Shown: positions 19,825-29,012 of the stretch, in pieces
Layout: the number at the start of each line of letters is the position of its first letter
Position numbering within the stretch: position 1 is the first letter of the stretch
Assembly (NCBI GenBank): GCA_034190085.1
Contig: JAXHTS010000026.1
Location: 1 to 47,553, forward strand
Length of the DNA: 47,553 nucleotides
Origin: Spirochaetota bacterium
GTDB lineage: Bacteria; Spirochaetota; UBA4802; JAFGDQ01
Reading direction: 5' to 3'
The notes under the pieces: generated by a model
Databases searched by the model: none
The model's input: only the letters and a program-made list of their open reading frames with translations
Told to the model about the DNA's origin: nothing
Translations under genes and position numbers: made by a program

Positions 19825-21150
19825 CTATTCCTCTATACTCCCTTCATCTTCATCATCTTCATCATCCTCAAAATCAACAGACTCCTGAAGAATATCTAGA
19901 ATCATTTTGGCTGTTTTTTCACCAATGCCATCAATCTTTATCAAATCCTCATAAGAAGTCTCCACTAAGTCCTCGACTGAGAAAATACCACCAGACTCCA
20001 AAAGTTTAATGATCCTTGATTTAAGGTCTGATAACTCCTCCAATGGTGTCTCTTCAATCTCCTTCTCCGGGAATAACTGTTCAATTATATCCTGAGATTC
20101 CTTTGAACTCAAAAATTCATGATACTCTTCCTCAGTCTTAATATCAATTTCAAATCCACACATCCTTGATGCAAGTCGTGCATTATGTCCTCCCCGGCCA
20201 AGGGCAAGCCTATATTGATCCTTGTCAACTACTACAATAACCCCTCCATCCTTTTTCGCGATAACATCCTTAACCCTTGCTGGTGTTAAGGAATTCGCGG
20301 CCATGATTACGTTATCTGAAGAGTATTGAACAATGTCTATCTTTTCCCCTTCAAGTTCTCTTACAATCGATTGAATCCGAACACCCTTCATGCCAACACA
20401 AGCGCCAACGCTGTCAACATCATCCCTCTCACTAATTACTGCTACCTTTGTCCTAAATCCAGCTTCTCTTACTATCTTAACAATCCTTATGATACCATCA
20501 TAGACTTCAGGTATCTCCATCTCAAAAAGCTTCTCAACAAATTTGGGGTTTGCTCTTGATAATATAACGGACGGTCCCTTTGAATTCTTTGAGACACTTA
20601 GCACCAGGGCTTTTATCCTATCTCCTATTTTATAATGTTCTAATGGCGATTGCTCTCTGACAGGGAGAACCCCCTCAGTTCTACCAAGATCAATATATAG
20701 GGCATCCCTCATCTTCCGCTGTAGATACCCATTTATCAAATCACCCTCCCTGTCCTTAAACTCATTATGTATTATATCTTTTTCAACTTCTCTTATCTTC
20801 TGTACTATAACCTGTTTTGCTGTCTGTGCTGCGATTCTTCCAAAGGATTCAAGGGGATATTCCTCTACCTCAATCTCATCCCCATATTTCACGTCTGAAT
20901 ACTTTAATCCTGCCTCATCAATTGAAATCTCCTCTGCAAGGTTCTTTGGTGTCTTTACTACCATCTTACGCGTTACGATTCGCACCCTATTCTCATCCCT
21001 ATCAAAATGAACAACAGCGTCATTGATGGTACCATATTGCTTTTTATAAGCAGAGAGCATAGCAGATTCAACAATCTCTTCAATATGTTCTCGTGGTATC
21101 CCCTTTTCTGTTGCAATCTGGTGTAACATTTCAAAAAAATTACTTGCCAT
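19825..21150 (-). CDS. nusA: Transcription termination/antitermination factor NusA
   Basis: NusA binds RNA polymerase near the exit channel and affects pausing, termination and antitermination. It has an N-terminal RNAP-binding domain (1 to about 125), an S1 domain (about 130-200, GYLQRKMRDALYIDLGRTEG), and KH1 (GACVGMKGVRIQSIVREL). KH2 follows (LALGRGGHNARLASRM), then a single helix-hairpin-helix-like C-terminal domain (IDGIGEKTAKMILDIL) and an acidic tail. The frame extends to a TTG at 21156. The ATG at 21150 is chosen because AAGGA lies seven bases upstream. It heads the nusA-infB-rbfA-truB-rpsO-pnp series. rimP, the usual upstream neighbour, is absent. Confidence 0.97.
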   Translation of the reverse strand: MASNFFEMLHQIATEKGIPREHIEEIVESAMLSAYKKQYGTINDAVVHFDRDENRVRIVTRKMVVKTPKNLAEEISIDEAGLKYSDVKYGDEIEVEEYPLESFGRIAAQTAKQVIVQKIREVEKDIIHNEFKDREGDLINGYLQRKMRDALYIDLGRTEGVLPVREQSPLEHYKIGDRIKALVLSVSKNSKGPSVILSRANPKFVEKLFEMEIPEVYDGIIRIVKIVREAGFRTKVAVISERDDVDSVGACVGMKGVRIQSIVRELEGEKIDIVQYSSDNVIMAANSLTPARVKDVIAKKDGGVIVVVDKDQYRLALGRGGHNARLASRMCGFEIDIKTEEEYHEFLSSKESQDIIEQLFPEKEIEETPLEELSDLKSRIIKLLESGGIFSVEDLVETSYEDLIKIDGIGEKTAKMILDILQESVDFEDDEDDEDEGSIEE

Positions 21151-21224
21151 CTTCAAATCCTTTGTAAATTCAAGATTTGCTTTTATATATTGTCAATTAT
21201 ATTCTTATTTAAGTAATAATCTGT

Positions 21225-21249
21225 AAAAAAAGAGTGGCAGTGCCACTCT
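21225..21249 (-). terminator. Intrinsic terminator downstream of gpmI
   Basis: On the minus strand, AGAGTGGCA and TGCCACTCT form a 9-bp stem around a single central base (in practice a 7-bp stem with a 5-base loop). Seven T residues follow. It lies between the end of gpmI and the start of nusA, so it should separate the two transcription units. It is the best terminator in the window. Confidence 0.85.
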
Positions 21250-21465
21250 CTCTTCAAATGCAAAGGGAATTAACTAACACTATAAAACAACATTACCCAG
21301 TATCACGTTAGTATTATGATATCAATAATTTCAAGTCTTTTTTAATTTTTCTTTCGATCTACCTACTATTTATTATATATTGACTTCTTCAACATATATT
21401 CATATAAAACGAAATTGAATGGGAAATATCTCAATCATTGATTATAATCTTCTCTTAAGAGGCTT

Positions 21466-23121
21466 TTAATTAAATTCAATTATTGAGGGCTGATAATCCT
21501 CAGGAGGTTCATATCCCATAAGTAGCAGTAGTGTAGAAGCTATGTTAGCAAGGCCAGGACTATTATCAAATCTTCTTATCCTATATTCCTTATTATAATC
21601 CGGATCAAAGATAATGAAAGGCACGGGATTTAATGTGTGAGAGGTCTTTTTCATATACTCCCGACCCTCTTTGCCCATCTTAATTTTCCCATCGCTATCC
21701 AGTTCATACATCTCATCAAGATTTCCATGATCCGCTGTTATTATAGTCAATCCCATCTTATCACTCACTACTGGAAGAAGTCGGCCAATACATAAATCAA
21801 CAACCTCAGCAGCAATTATTGCCGCCTCAAGATTCCCAGTATGTCCCACCATATCCCCATTAGGGAAGTTTAATCTTATAAAATCGTATTCACCACAGCT
21901 AATTGCCTCAATGACTTTATCGGTTATTTCAGCTGCCTTCATCCATGGACGCTGGTCAAATTCAATCTTGTCAGACAATATCTCTTCATATGTCTCCAGG
22001 TCTTCACTAAACTTGCCACTCCTGTTGCCATTCCAAAAATATGTAACATGTCCGAATTTCTGTGTCTCAGATACAGCATATTGTCGGCATCCCATATTCA
22101 CAAGGTATTCGCTAATAGTTTTATCTATTGCAGGTGGGAATACAAGATATTTCCTAGGTATTTTCAGATCTCCGTCATATTCCATCATACCAGAAAATAC
22201 GACCTTTGGGAATCTTATTCTATCAAAATGATTAAATTTCTCTTCCTCAAAGGCCCTGGAAATTCCTATTGCCCTATCCCCCCTAAAATTAAAAAAGATT
22301 ACAGAATCTCCATCCATAATAGGGCCAACTGGTCCATTTTTGTTTGCTATGGTGAAAGATGGAAGATATTGATCGATTATGCTTGGATCTTCTTCTCTAA
22401 AGGTCAGAATAGCCTCCTCTGCAGACTGAAAGGGTCTGGCCTCTCCAAGAACATGAGCCTCCCAGCCTCGCTTCACTATTCCCCAATCTGCCTCATATCG
22501 ATCCATTGTTGTTATCATTCTTCCACCACCAGAGGCGATCTGATAATCTAGACCTGCCTCCCTGAATTTGCTCAGATGTTTTTCCAATTTATCAACATAA
22601 ATAAGAGCAGAGGTCTCAGGAACATCCCTCCCATCCAATAGGATATGAACCCTCAGCTTTCCTACCCCATCCATTGATGCCCTCTCTATCATTTTTAAAA
22701 GATGTTCAATATGAGAATGGACATTTCCGTCCGAGAGCAACCCAATAAAATGCAGCACTTTCCCTTCAGCAACAGGACCCTTTAACAATTCCTTCCATGT
22801 ATCAGAGGAAAACATCCTACCCGATTCAATCGCTCTGGATACAAGTTTCGCTCCTTGATCAAAAATCCTTCCAGCTCCAATAGCATTATGTCCGACCTCT
22901 GAGTTACCCATATCCTTATCACTTGGAAGACCTACAGCGACTCCATGAGCTTTCAACTCGGTATATAAACAATTCTTCATCAATCTATCCAGATTCAGGG
23001 TTCTTGCCAGATATAAAGCATTCTCATCGCTTTCCCTGCCGATCCCAAAACCATCCATAATTACCAGAACTAAAGGCCCCTTTCTCTTTTTGAATTTCGA
23101 ATTTTTCCCTAAAGTTATCAT
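21466..23121 (-). CDS. gpmI: 2,3-bisphosphoglycerate-independent phosphoglycerate mutase
   Basis: This is the manganese-dependent enzyme that interconverts 3- and 2-phosphoglycerate in glycolysis. It belongs to the alkaline phosphatase superfamily: VLVIMDGFGIG gives the first metal aspartate, and DMGNSEVGHNAIGAG holds the phosphoserine (S74 counting from the ATG used here). Late blocks include DRYEADW, NFPNGDMVGHTG and ITADHGNLDEM. The length of about 551 is a little above the usual 510-520. The frame opens with a TTG at 23130, but the ATG at 23121 fits better with AAGGA nine bases upstream. It lies 78 bases downstream of the deacetylase gene and is followed by a clear terminator. Confidence 0.96.
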   Translation of the reverse strand: MITLGKNSKFKKRKGPLVLVIMDGFGIGRESDENALYLARTLNLDRLMKNCLYTELKAHGVAVGLPSDKDMGNSEVGHNAIGAGRIFDQGAKLVSRAIESGRMFSSDTWKELLKGPVAEGKVLHFIGLLSDGNVHSHIEHLLKMIERASMDGVGKLRVHILLDGRDVPETSALIYVDKLEKHLSKFREAGLDYQIASGGGRMITTMDRYEADWGIVKRGWEAHVLGEARPFQSAEEAILTFREEDPSIIDQYLPSFTIANKNGPVGPIMDGDSVIFFNFRGDRAIGISRAFEEEKFNHFDRIRFPKVVFSGMMEYDGDLKIPRKYLVFPPAIDKTISEYLVNMGCRQYAVSETQKFGHVTYFWNGNRSGKFSEDLETYEEILSDKIEFDQRPWMKAAEITDKVIEAISCGEYDFIRLNFPNGDMVGHTGNLEAAIIAAEVVDLCIGRLLPVVSDKMGLTIITADHGNLDEMYELDSDGKIKMGKEGREYMKKTSHTLNPVPFIIFDPDYNKEYRIRRFDNSPGLANIASTLLLLMGYEPPEDYQPSIIEFN

Positions 23122-23199
23122 CCTATCCAATCCTTCCTTAATGAATGAGAATTATATTATTCCTCAATTATCGAGGAATAAATAGAATATTCATGCCTT

Positions 23200-24027
23200 T
23201 TATTTTACTAAAGCCTCAATATACCTCAATTGATGGGTTCTTTTTATATGTGTTCTCCTAAGGCAATAGTTATCCCTTGTTATGACATTCGATCCAAAAT
23301 CTGTAGAGAAAACCCTTTCATAACCTGAGTCCTTGCACAATCCAATGATTTCTATATTATATCTTCCATAAGGAAAAGCAAAGTATTTTATCCTCTTTTT
23401 CAAATAAAGTTCAATAATCCTTTTTGACAAATAGATCTCTTCAAAAAGCTTTTTCCTCGCCTCCCTCGTCCCCTCTTTTGACAGGGCATCCAAATCCGCA
23501 TGGCTTATGGAATGACACTCCACCCTAATTCCGTTCTGTTCCAACTCCCTTAGATGTTTCCACGTTAAGTTCCTCTTTGCCCGATGATAGATGTTATCAG
23601 TATACACGAATAGTGTCGTCGGATATCCATACTCACTAATCAGGGGAAGAAGTTTTGTATACATTGAGAGGAAGCCATCATCAAAGGAGATGGCTATAGC
23701 CTTTTCAGGAAATGGATGAGGATTCTCAAGTATAGAGACTAAATCTGAGAGTTCAATAATCCTAATATTCGAGTTCTTGAACAATTCAAAATGACTCTTC
23801 AATGTGTCAAGCTGTAACGAATATATACCCTCTCCATCTATATTATGATAGAGCAAAATCGGTGTTGTAACGAACCTGTTAATCGACTCATTCCCCTTTA
23901 CCATCCAAAAAATACCATTTTCTAGAATTGGTTCTGATTGGTCTTTATTTATATTGATTAGGTAGGATACAGATAGGCAAACAATAAATAGACATAACAG
24001 CAGAATCAGTATATAAGAACTCTTCAT
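23200..24027 (-). CDS. Exported polysaccharide deacetylase (NodB homology)
   Basis: This is a carbohydrate esterase family 4-type enzyme, likely removing N-acetyl groups from peptidoglycan or another GlcNAc polymer in the periplasm. A signal anchor is at about residues 4-24. Catalytic motifs are SFDDG (D116, D117) and H172-SIS-H176 as metal ligands, with the FAFPYGRYN motif later. The 275-residue length is normal. It lies among the amidase and GerMN genes, which points to cell wall turnover. No good ribosome binding site precedes the ATG. Confidence 0.9.
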   Translation of the reverse strand: MKSSYILILLLCLFIVCLSVSYLININKDQSEPILENGIFWMVKGNESINRFVTTPILLYHNIDGEGIYSLQLDTLKSHFELFKNSNIRIIELSDLVSILENPHPFPEKAIAISFDDGFLSMYTKLLPLISEYGYPTTLFVYTDNIYHRAKRNLTWKHLRELEQNGIRVECHSISHADLDALSKEGTREARKKLFEEIYLSKRIIELYLKKRIKYFAFPYGRYNIEIIGLCKDSGYERVFSTDFGSNVITRDNYCLRRTHIKRTHQLRYIEALVK

Positions 24028-24101
24028 TGCATAATCGAAGGTTGATATTTAAAAATAAACAGCTTCATTTAATGTTGAGTACAAATAATCCCTTATCCAA
24101 A

Positions 24102-24719
24102 TCAAATGCCGGAATTGATGTCTCTACTTACTTCATCACTTTCTCCCTGGAAGCTTGCTACCTCCCATAATATCATCTGAGGAATTCCACCAGATAGTAT
24201 GGTCACATTTTGTATTGATGGTATATTTTCAGTGATGGTTTTCTCCAATGCCATTCGAAATGTATGTTCTGAGCCTGGAATTATCTCCGCATTCTCGCTA
24301 AGGGATGAAAGGCCAACATCAATTATGCATCTATCATCATGGATCCATATCTTTCTAATAAAGGTATCAATCGGGACCACAGCAGAGGTGTTTTCATTAT
24401 ATGAACCCTTGACAACTATTTCAAACAACAGCTTTATGAATCCCTCCCTATCATTCAATAGGTTAATTCTTCTTTCCTCCTTTAATATACTCTTACCATC
24501 TATATCAGGAAGAAAGATGCTTATACGCTCTCTATCATCCAATAGTGGAAATGCGGGAAATATATCCAGGGGACTCCTACCAGTAAGATAACAGAATGCT
24601 ATATAGTCAAAAAAGAATAATAGTGTTATGAGAAGCAGTATAAATCTTTTACCCTCAAAGGCATCTGATTGTATTCTTGTTCTATAACGTCCAAATTTAT
24701 CATGAATAGATCTAATCAT
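24102..24719 (-). CDS. GerMN-domain membrane protein
   Basis: The 205-residue protein has one membrane segment (about residues 27-46) and an outer domain that reads as GerMN. That domain has an ISIFLPDIDGKSIL opening strand, VPIDTFIRKIWIHDDRCIIDVG in the middle, and a late run ending in VTILSGG. GerMN domains occur in GerM of sporulating Firmicutes and, outside them, in proteins next to N-acetylmuramoyl-L-alanine amidases; they are thought to bind or position envelope components. Here it follows the amidase gene by 30 bases on the minus strand, so the two are probably one functional pair. No sporulation genes are present. Confidence 0.75.
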   Translation of the reverse strand: MIRSIHDKFGRYRTRIQSDAFEGKRFILLLITLLFFFDYIAFCYLTGRSPLDIFPAFPLLDDRERISIFLPDIDGKSILKEERRINLLNDREGFIKLLFEIVVKGSYNENTSAVVPIDTFIRKIWIHDDRCIIDVGLSSLSENAEIIPGSEHTFRMALEKTITENIPSIQNVTILSGGIPQMILWEVASFQGESDEVSRDINSGI

Positions 24720-24749
24720 TTTTATAATACTTACATCAATAGATTTTCA

Positions 24750-25943
24750 TTAATTATTAAGCTGTTTATTATACTTTCTTATAAATGATATTATACCATC
24801 TCCAATTCCATTGGCAATCCTTTTTTGGTAGCTGCTATTTTTTAATAATTTTGCTTCTTTATTATTTGTTATAAAACCAACCTCCACTAAAATAGCTGGC
24901 ATTAGAGTGCCTCTTAATACAAAAAAATCTGCCTTTTTCACTCCCTTAGATTTAAATTCCCATATCTTTCTATCCATCTCCTGCTGAACACATTTTGCCA
25001 GCATTAAACTCTCCTTTTGAATTTGAGTTGTGAGCATAATAGCTTCAATATATTCAACATCATCATAAAATTTTCTCTTTGATTTATTTTCAAGAATAAT
25101 CACATTATTTTCCAGAGCAGCGGTTGCTCTGGCTTCTTCATTAGTTGGATTTGGGGATAGAAAATATGTTTCAAAGCCGGATATCCTTTGCGAAATGGAT
25201 GCATTGACGTGAATACTTAAAAAAATACCATTGCCTCTCAATTTTAATAGATTATTGGCAATATCCGTCCTTTTCTCTAATTCCAAAAACTTATCACTAC
25301 CTCTAGTCAATCTAATCTTTATCTTTTTCATCCTCCTTTTGAGGTATCTCTCCAAATGTTTGGATATCTTTAGGGTGATCCATTTTTCCTTTAGCCCACC
25401 CTTACCAATAGCCCCAGGATCTTTTCCCCCATGTCCTGGATCAATGACTATAAAATCAATCTTATCTTTCTTTAATAGCTTATTCGTATCCTTATCAATC
25501 TCCCCCTTAGCAGGTTTACCCTGTCCTCCCGGAGAAACCCTTTTTTTATAATATAAACAATAGCTCCTTCCTCTTATTTTGAAGGAAAGATAAGGATAGA
25601 GGTGGCCCAATATGCTGCTAATGATACGAATTGGGAATAGAATTTCTCCATTCTTTTGAATTATTGGATAATCCGATTTCTCCAACACCCCGTTTACCAG
25701 TATAATGGAAAATCCAACCTGATATACGACATATGATCCCTTGTAAAATAACTTGCCCCTTCCAATAATGACATCATATGAATTGTTAATATCAAAGGCT
25801 TCAATAAATTCATATAGAGAAATATACTGTCTCCTATTCAAGGTTTTTACTTCCAATTCTCTTATCTGTGATAGAGTGGATGAGGTCGTTAATATAAATA
25901 ATAAAAATAAAGGGAAGAAGCAGTATTTATGTTTTATTCTCAA
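24750..25943 (-). CDS. N-acetylmuramoyl-L-alanine amidase (Amidase_3, AmiC-like)
   Basis: This enzyme cuts the bond between MurNAc and the stem peptide, as needed for daughter cell separation. It has a signal peptide at about 1-25. An N-terminal beta-rich domain (about 30-130) looks like the copper amine oxidase N-like fold (e.g. ILFPIRIISSIL). The Amidase_3 domain starts near 163. Zinc ligands are H171 in IDPGHGGKDPGA, E186 and the SIHVNA histidine; the catalytic glutamate is in ILVEVGFITN. The start is TTG with AAGG seven bases before it, overlapping the end of pgsA by 17 bases. Translational coupling to pgsA is likely. Confidence 0.93.
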   Translation of the reverse strand: MRIKHKYCFFPLFLLFILTTSSTLSQIRELEVKTLNRRQYISLYEFIEAFDINNSYDVIIGRGKLFYKGSYVVYQVGFSIILVNGVLEKSDYPIIQKNGEILFPIRIISSILGHLYPYLSFKIRGRSYCLYYKKRVSPGGQGKPAKGEIDKDTNKLLKKDKIDFIVIDPGHGGKDPGAIGKGGLKEKWITLKISKHLERYLKRRMKKIKIRLTRGSDKFLELEKRTDIANNLLKLRGNGIFLSIHVNASISQRISGFETYFLSPNPTNEEARATAALENNVIILENKSKRKFYDDVEYIEAIMLTTQIQKESLMLAKCVQQEMDRKIWEFKSKGVKKADFFVLRGTLMPAILVEVGFITNNKEAKLLKNSSYQKRIANGIGDGIISFIRKYNKQLNN

Positions 25944-26517
25944 AATATACCTTTGAATAGGTCTTCCAATAGAGGATAGTTGATAATAGCAAGAATGTTA
26001 TGATAAGGATAACAGAGGTTAGCTGAAATGTTAGTCCATATAAGCTATAGGAGGGGGAGAGTATGTATATTATTGCGGAAAGGCCAATACATGCAACCAT
26101 GATTTTCCCAAATTTGTTTGGTTTCACTTGGATATCTCGATTGGAAAAAATTATAATTCCGCCAACGATGCTATAGATATCCCTTAATAGCATAAGAATA
26201 ACAATCCATAAGGGGAAATCCTTATATATATAAAGCAAAAAAAGCCCAAGGGTGCATACAATTTTATCTGCAATAGGATCCAGGAACTGACCAATCTTTG
26301 ATTCCTGATTTAAGAGTCTTGCAAAGTAGCCATCCAAAAAATCTGTTAAGATTATTAAACCCACTATTGAAAGGGTTAGGTATTTATATTCTTTTATTCC
26401 TGTTGTGCCTTCAAGATAAAGAGAATAACCAAATACTGGCATTAGCAATATTCTTAAGAATGAAAGACAATTGGGTAGTGTTATTATCTTTTCCGATAAA
26501 AGTACATTGAGTCTCAT
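25927..26517 (-). CDS. pgsA: CDP-diacylglycerol-glycerol-3-phosphate 3-phosphatidyltransferase
   Basis: PgsA makes phosphatidylglycerol phosphate in the inner membrane. The CDP-alcohol phosphotransferase motif is complete: D59-x2-D62-G63-x2-A66-R67-x8-G76-x3-D80-x3-D84. Four to six hydrophobic segments cover the 196 residues. The N-terminal LPNCLSFLRILLMPVF stretch is typical of PgsA rather than other family members. It overlaps the amidase gene downstream, so pgsA-amidase-GerMN is probably one transcript. A long perfect inverted repeat lies upstream. Confidence 0.9.
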   Translation of the reverse strand: MRLNVLLSEKIITLPNCLSFLRILLMPVFGYSLYLEGTTGIKEYKYLTLSIVGLIILTDFLDGYFARLLNQESKIGQFLDPIADKIVCTLGLFLLYIYKDFPLWIVILMLLRDIYSIVGGIIIFSNRDIQVKPNKFGKIMVACIGLSAIIYILSPSYSLYGLTFQLTSVILIITFLLLSTILYWKTYSKVYFENKT

Positions 26518-26535
26518 GATTTCTAATATTTATAG

Positions 26536-26573
26536 GAATATTATACATCATAATCATATGATGTATAATATTC
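26536..26573. promoter_or_regulatory. Perfect 16-bp inverted repeat upstream of pgsA
   Basis: GAATATTATACATCAT at 26536-26551 is matched exactly by its reverse complement at 26558-26573, with a six-base spacer. It sits 19 bases before the pgsA start codon. No T-run follows on either strand, so it is more likely an operator for a dimeric repressor, or a leader hairpin, than a terminator. Confidence 0.6.
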
Positions 26574-26727
26574 GGTCAAGATAATTTCATAAAAATTATT
26601 AAATGTCAAAAAGCTTTATAGTATTACTCATTCTCTATTCAAAAGAATATGAGCATATCGAAACCACATCTTATTCAAGTAAATCGATAGAAACTACTAA
26701 CAGACAAAACCAAGAATCGATGCAGGG

Positions 26728-28143
26728 TTATGCATGCTTCTCCTTTGACATGTAGACCTTTTTGTAAGATTTCCTCAATCCCATTTGAGTGAAGAAGGAG
26801 GTTGTAGCGACATCTAAGGAAAAGCGGTTTCTCAATGCATGAAAAGTCCTGGATACAATACGCCCCATGGTGTATCCTTGGAGCATAACCTCTCCATTGA
26901 TTTCAAACATCTCCTCAGGCGACATATTGGGATGCTTATAGACAATTGACTCACCGCCGTAACAATCCCAAGAAAGGTCCGTAAATATCCTTCCCTTATC
27001 GAGATACTCTCGGTAAATCTGGCTCCCAGGCATAGGCGTGAGGGTAAAGATAAAGGGGATAATGTTACATTCATTGCAGAAATCCAATGTTTGTCTGTAG
27101 GTTTCAGGGGTGTCTTCATCCCATCCTACTATAAAAAATCCCCAAACCTCTATCCCCAGGCTCTGAATGATCCTGATGTTCTTCTTCATTGTCTCAATAT
27201 CAAAAGTATCGGGTGAAGCACAATGCAACTTCCTCCAGGCTCCGGATTGTGTCTGACCAGACTTGTTCACTGACTCAAGACCTGCGGCTATTGCACAAAG
27301 ACCGCTCTCCGTAGCAAGTTCCAATATCTTCTGACCATCCTTGTAGTTTATAGCAGACAACCCTCCAGCGCCCACCCAAAGGTGTCGAGGACGCAGTTGA
27401 GCGAGTTCGCGATATAGATCAAGGTAATAATTATTCTCATGTAAGCGATCAACTATCTGCGGATGACCAAAGACACTGTCATCAACATTAAAATAGCGTT
27501 TCCGCAGGGTAGCAACCTCAGATACAACCTCATCGATAGGTCGATGCCTAATCTTTGCTCCGAAGATGTCAGTCACAGGACAGAACCTGCAATGATTCGG
27601 ACACCCCCGTGTTGTAAACATTGAATCCATCAGATAACGATTCTTAGGCAGAAGGTCTCGTCTCATCATAGGCAGATTGGCCAAGCTAGGCCGTTGCTTG
27701 CTGTGAAATACCTTACCTGAAAGGAAGTCTGTTTTATAGGGACCGCTGACGTAATAATCACTTTGCATACCCCTCTCAACATCCTCGAGAACAACCGGCC
27801 ACAGCTCTTCAGCTTCGCCAATGACAACAGAAGTGGCATGCTCCTTGGACTCCTCAGGGAAAGCATAGACATGAGGCCCCCCCAAAACCACCCTCTTCCC
27901 TTTAGCCAAAAAAATATCCGCTATTTCATATGCCACAACTGCAAGGGGAGTGCGAACCGTTATGCCCACCACATCCACATCGGAGTCATAGTCCACTTTA
28001 TCGCCATATAACATATCAATTATTTTTACTTCATGTTCCTCTGGTGTTAAAGCGGCTAAAAGCGTTGGAGCCAGGGGCATTACCAGAGCCGTGGCTCTAC
28101 TCGTCTCAAGTTCGCGTCCAGGAAAGATTAGTTCAATTTTCAT
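26728..28143 (-). CDS. B12-binding-domain radical SAM protein
   Basis: The 471-residue protein has an N-terminal cobalamin-binding-like Rossmann domain (about 1-140). It includes VVLGGPHVYAFPEE, but lacks the DxHxxG motif that ligates cobalt through histidine. A radical SAM core follows, with cysteines C181, C185 and C188 in TTRGCPNHCRFC. This layout is shared by BchE, HpnJ and many methyltransferases or cyclases; the substrate cannot be named. The start at 28143 is chosen for a perfect TTAAGGAGG ahead of it; an in-frame upstream ATG lacks this. Its base composition is visibly richer in G and C than the murein genes downstream, so it may have been acquired. Confidence 0.88.
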   Translation of the reverse strand: MKIELIFPGRELETSRATALVMPLAPTLLAALTPEEHEVKIIDMLYGDKVDYDSDVDVVGITVRTPLAVVAYEIADIFLAKGKRVVLGGPHVYAFPEESKEHATSVVIGEAEELWPVVLEDVERGMQSDYYVSGPYKTDFLSGKVFHSKQRPSLANLPMMRRDLLPKNRYLMDSMFTTRGCPNHCRFCPVTDIFGAKIRHRPIDEVVSEVATLRKRYFNVDDSVFGHPQIVDRLHENNYYLDLYRELAQLRPRHLWVGAGGLSAINYKDGQKILELATESGLCAIAAGLESVNKSGQTQSGAWRKLHCASPDTFDIETMKKNIRIIQSLGIEVWGFFIVGWDEDTPETYRQTLDFCNECNIIPFIFTLTPMPGSQIYREYLDKGRIFTDLSWDCYGGESIVYKHPNMSPEEMFEINGEVMLQGYTMGRIVSRTFHALRNRFSLDVATTSFFTQMGLRKSYKKVYMSKEKHA

Positions 28144-28230
28144 TCCTGCCTCCTTAAGCAAATTGAATAAATCTCCCCTCGCTAATAACGATAGCTCGAT
28201 TCTGCAAATTACTGAAGGGGAGCTTTTATT

Positions 28231-29012
28231 TTATAATCTTTTTTCTCTCTTTGCAATCATCCTCTTTATCTTTTGATATGAAGGTGGAGGACCTGTCCTG
28301 ACCTCTTTCGCATCTATGAAAAGTGCATCTGAAATTCCCCATTCTAAAAATACATCTCGATCAGAAGTGTTTATTTCACGAAAGACAACACTATCAGCAA
28401 ATTCTGAAGCAGCCCTCTTTGCTCGCTCAAAAATCATATTTTGAGCAGGACACCAGCCATTAAGGAATGCTGTCACCGTCACCTTCCCTGGAATAGAGTC
28501 AGGCTTCTTTTCGTTTTTTATCCATTTAGGAGCCTCTGCATCTTCAACAAAGGGCTTCCAAAGCAGCACCTGCATCCCTTGCTTATCCACTTTTTCATAT
28601 CCCTGCTTTTTATACCTGAGGACTTCATCCAAAAGGGCAGGGAAATCCCCCAAGCAGCGATTCCCTTTGCACCTTTAGCCTTCACATCACTTTCAGCAGC
28701 CTCAAGTAACGATTTTCCCATCCCTTTTTTCTGAAAATTTCCCCTACCCTTCTTATGCCCATGAACCCAAATGCAATTTATAAAATAAACATCCTTTCCT
28801 AATGCAAATGAATGTTCAATTGGAATATACTGAATCATCCCTCCCACAATTCCATCATCATCAAGAGCAAGCTTCACATCAAGTCCCTTGTCTTTCATAT
28901 TATTATACCAGACCCTCTTGTGGTCACCCGCCTCTTTAATCTCCTCTGACCAATCTTCAAGGCAAACATAATACAAATCCCTATATTCATCAGTAAGATT
29001 GATTATCTTCAT
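28231..29012 (-). pseudogene. GNAT acetyltransferase with YoaP domain, frameshifted
   Basis: Two overlapping minus-strand frames encode one protein. The first (from ATG 29012, behind a strong GGGGGAG site) gives the GNAT domain, ending around AAWGISLPFWMKSS. The second gives GYEKVDKQG, VLLWKPF and a C-terminal YoaP-type domain with FLNGWCPAQN and SDALFI. A single missing base between 28607 and 28617 would join them as FWMKSS...YKKQGYEKV. A run of five T on the plus strand lies in that interval. Without repair the first frame continues as unrelated residues to a stop at 28518. It may be a recent pseudogene, a homopolymer sequencing error, or -1 slippage. Confidence 0.8.

Noticed and set aside
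22048-22551. Plus-strand ORF of 167 codons inside gpmI
   Set aside because: It lies antisense to a well-conserved enzyme gene and shows no family features.
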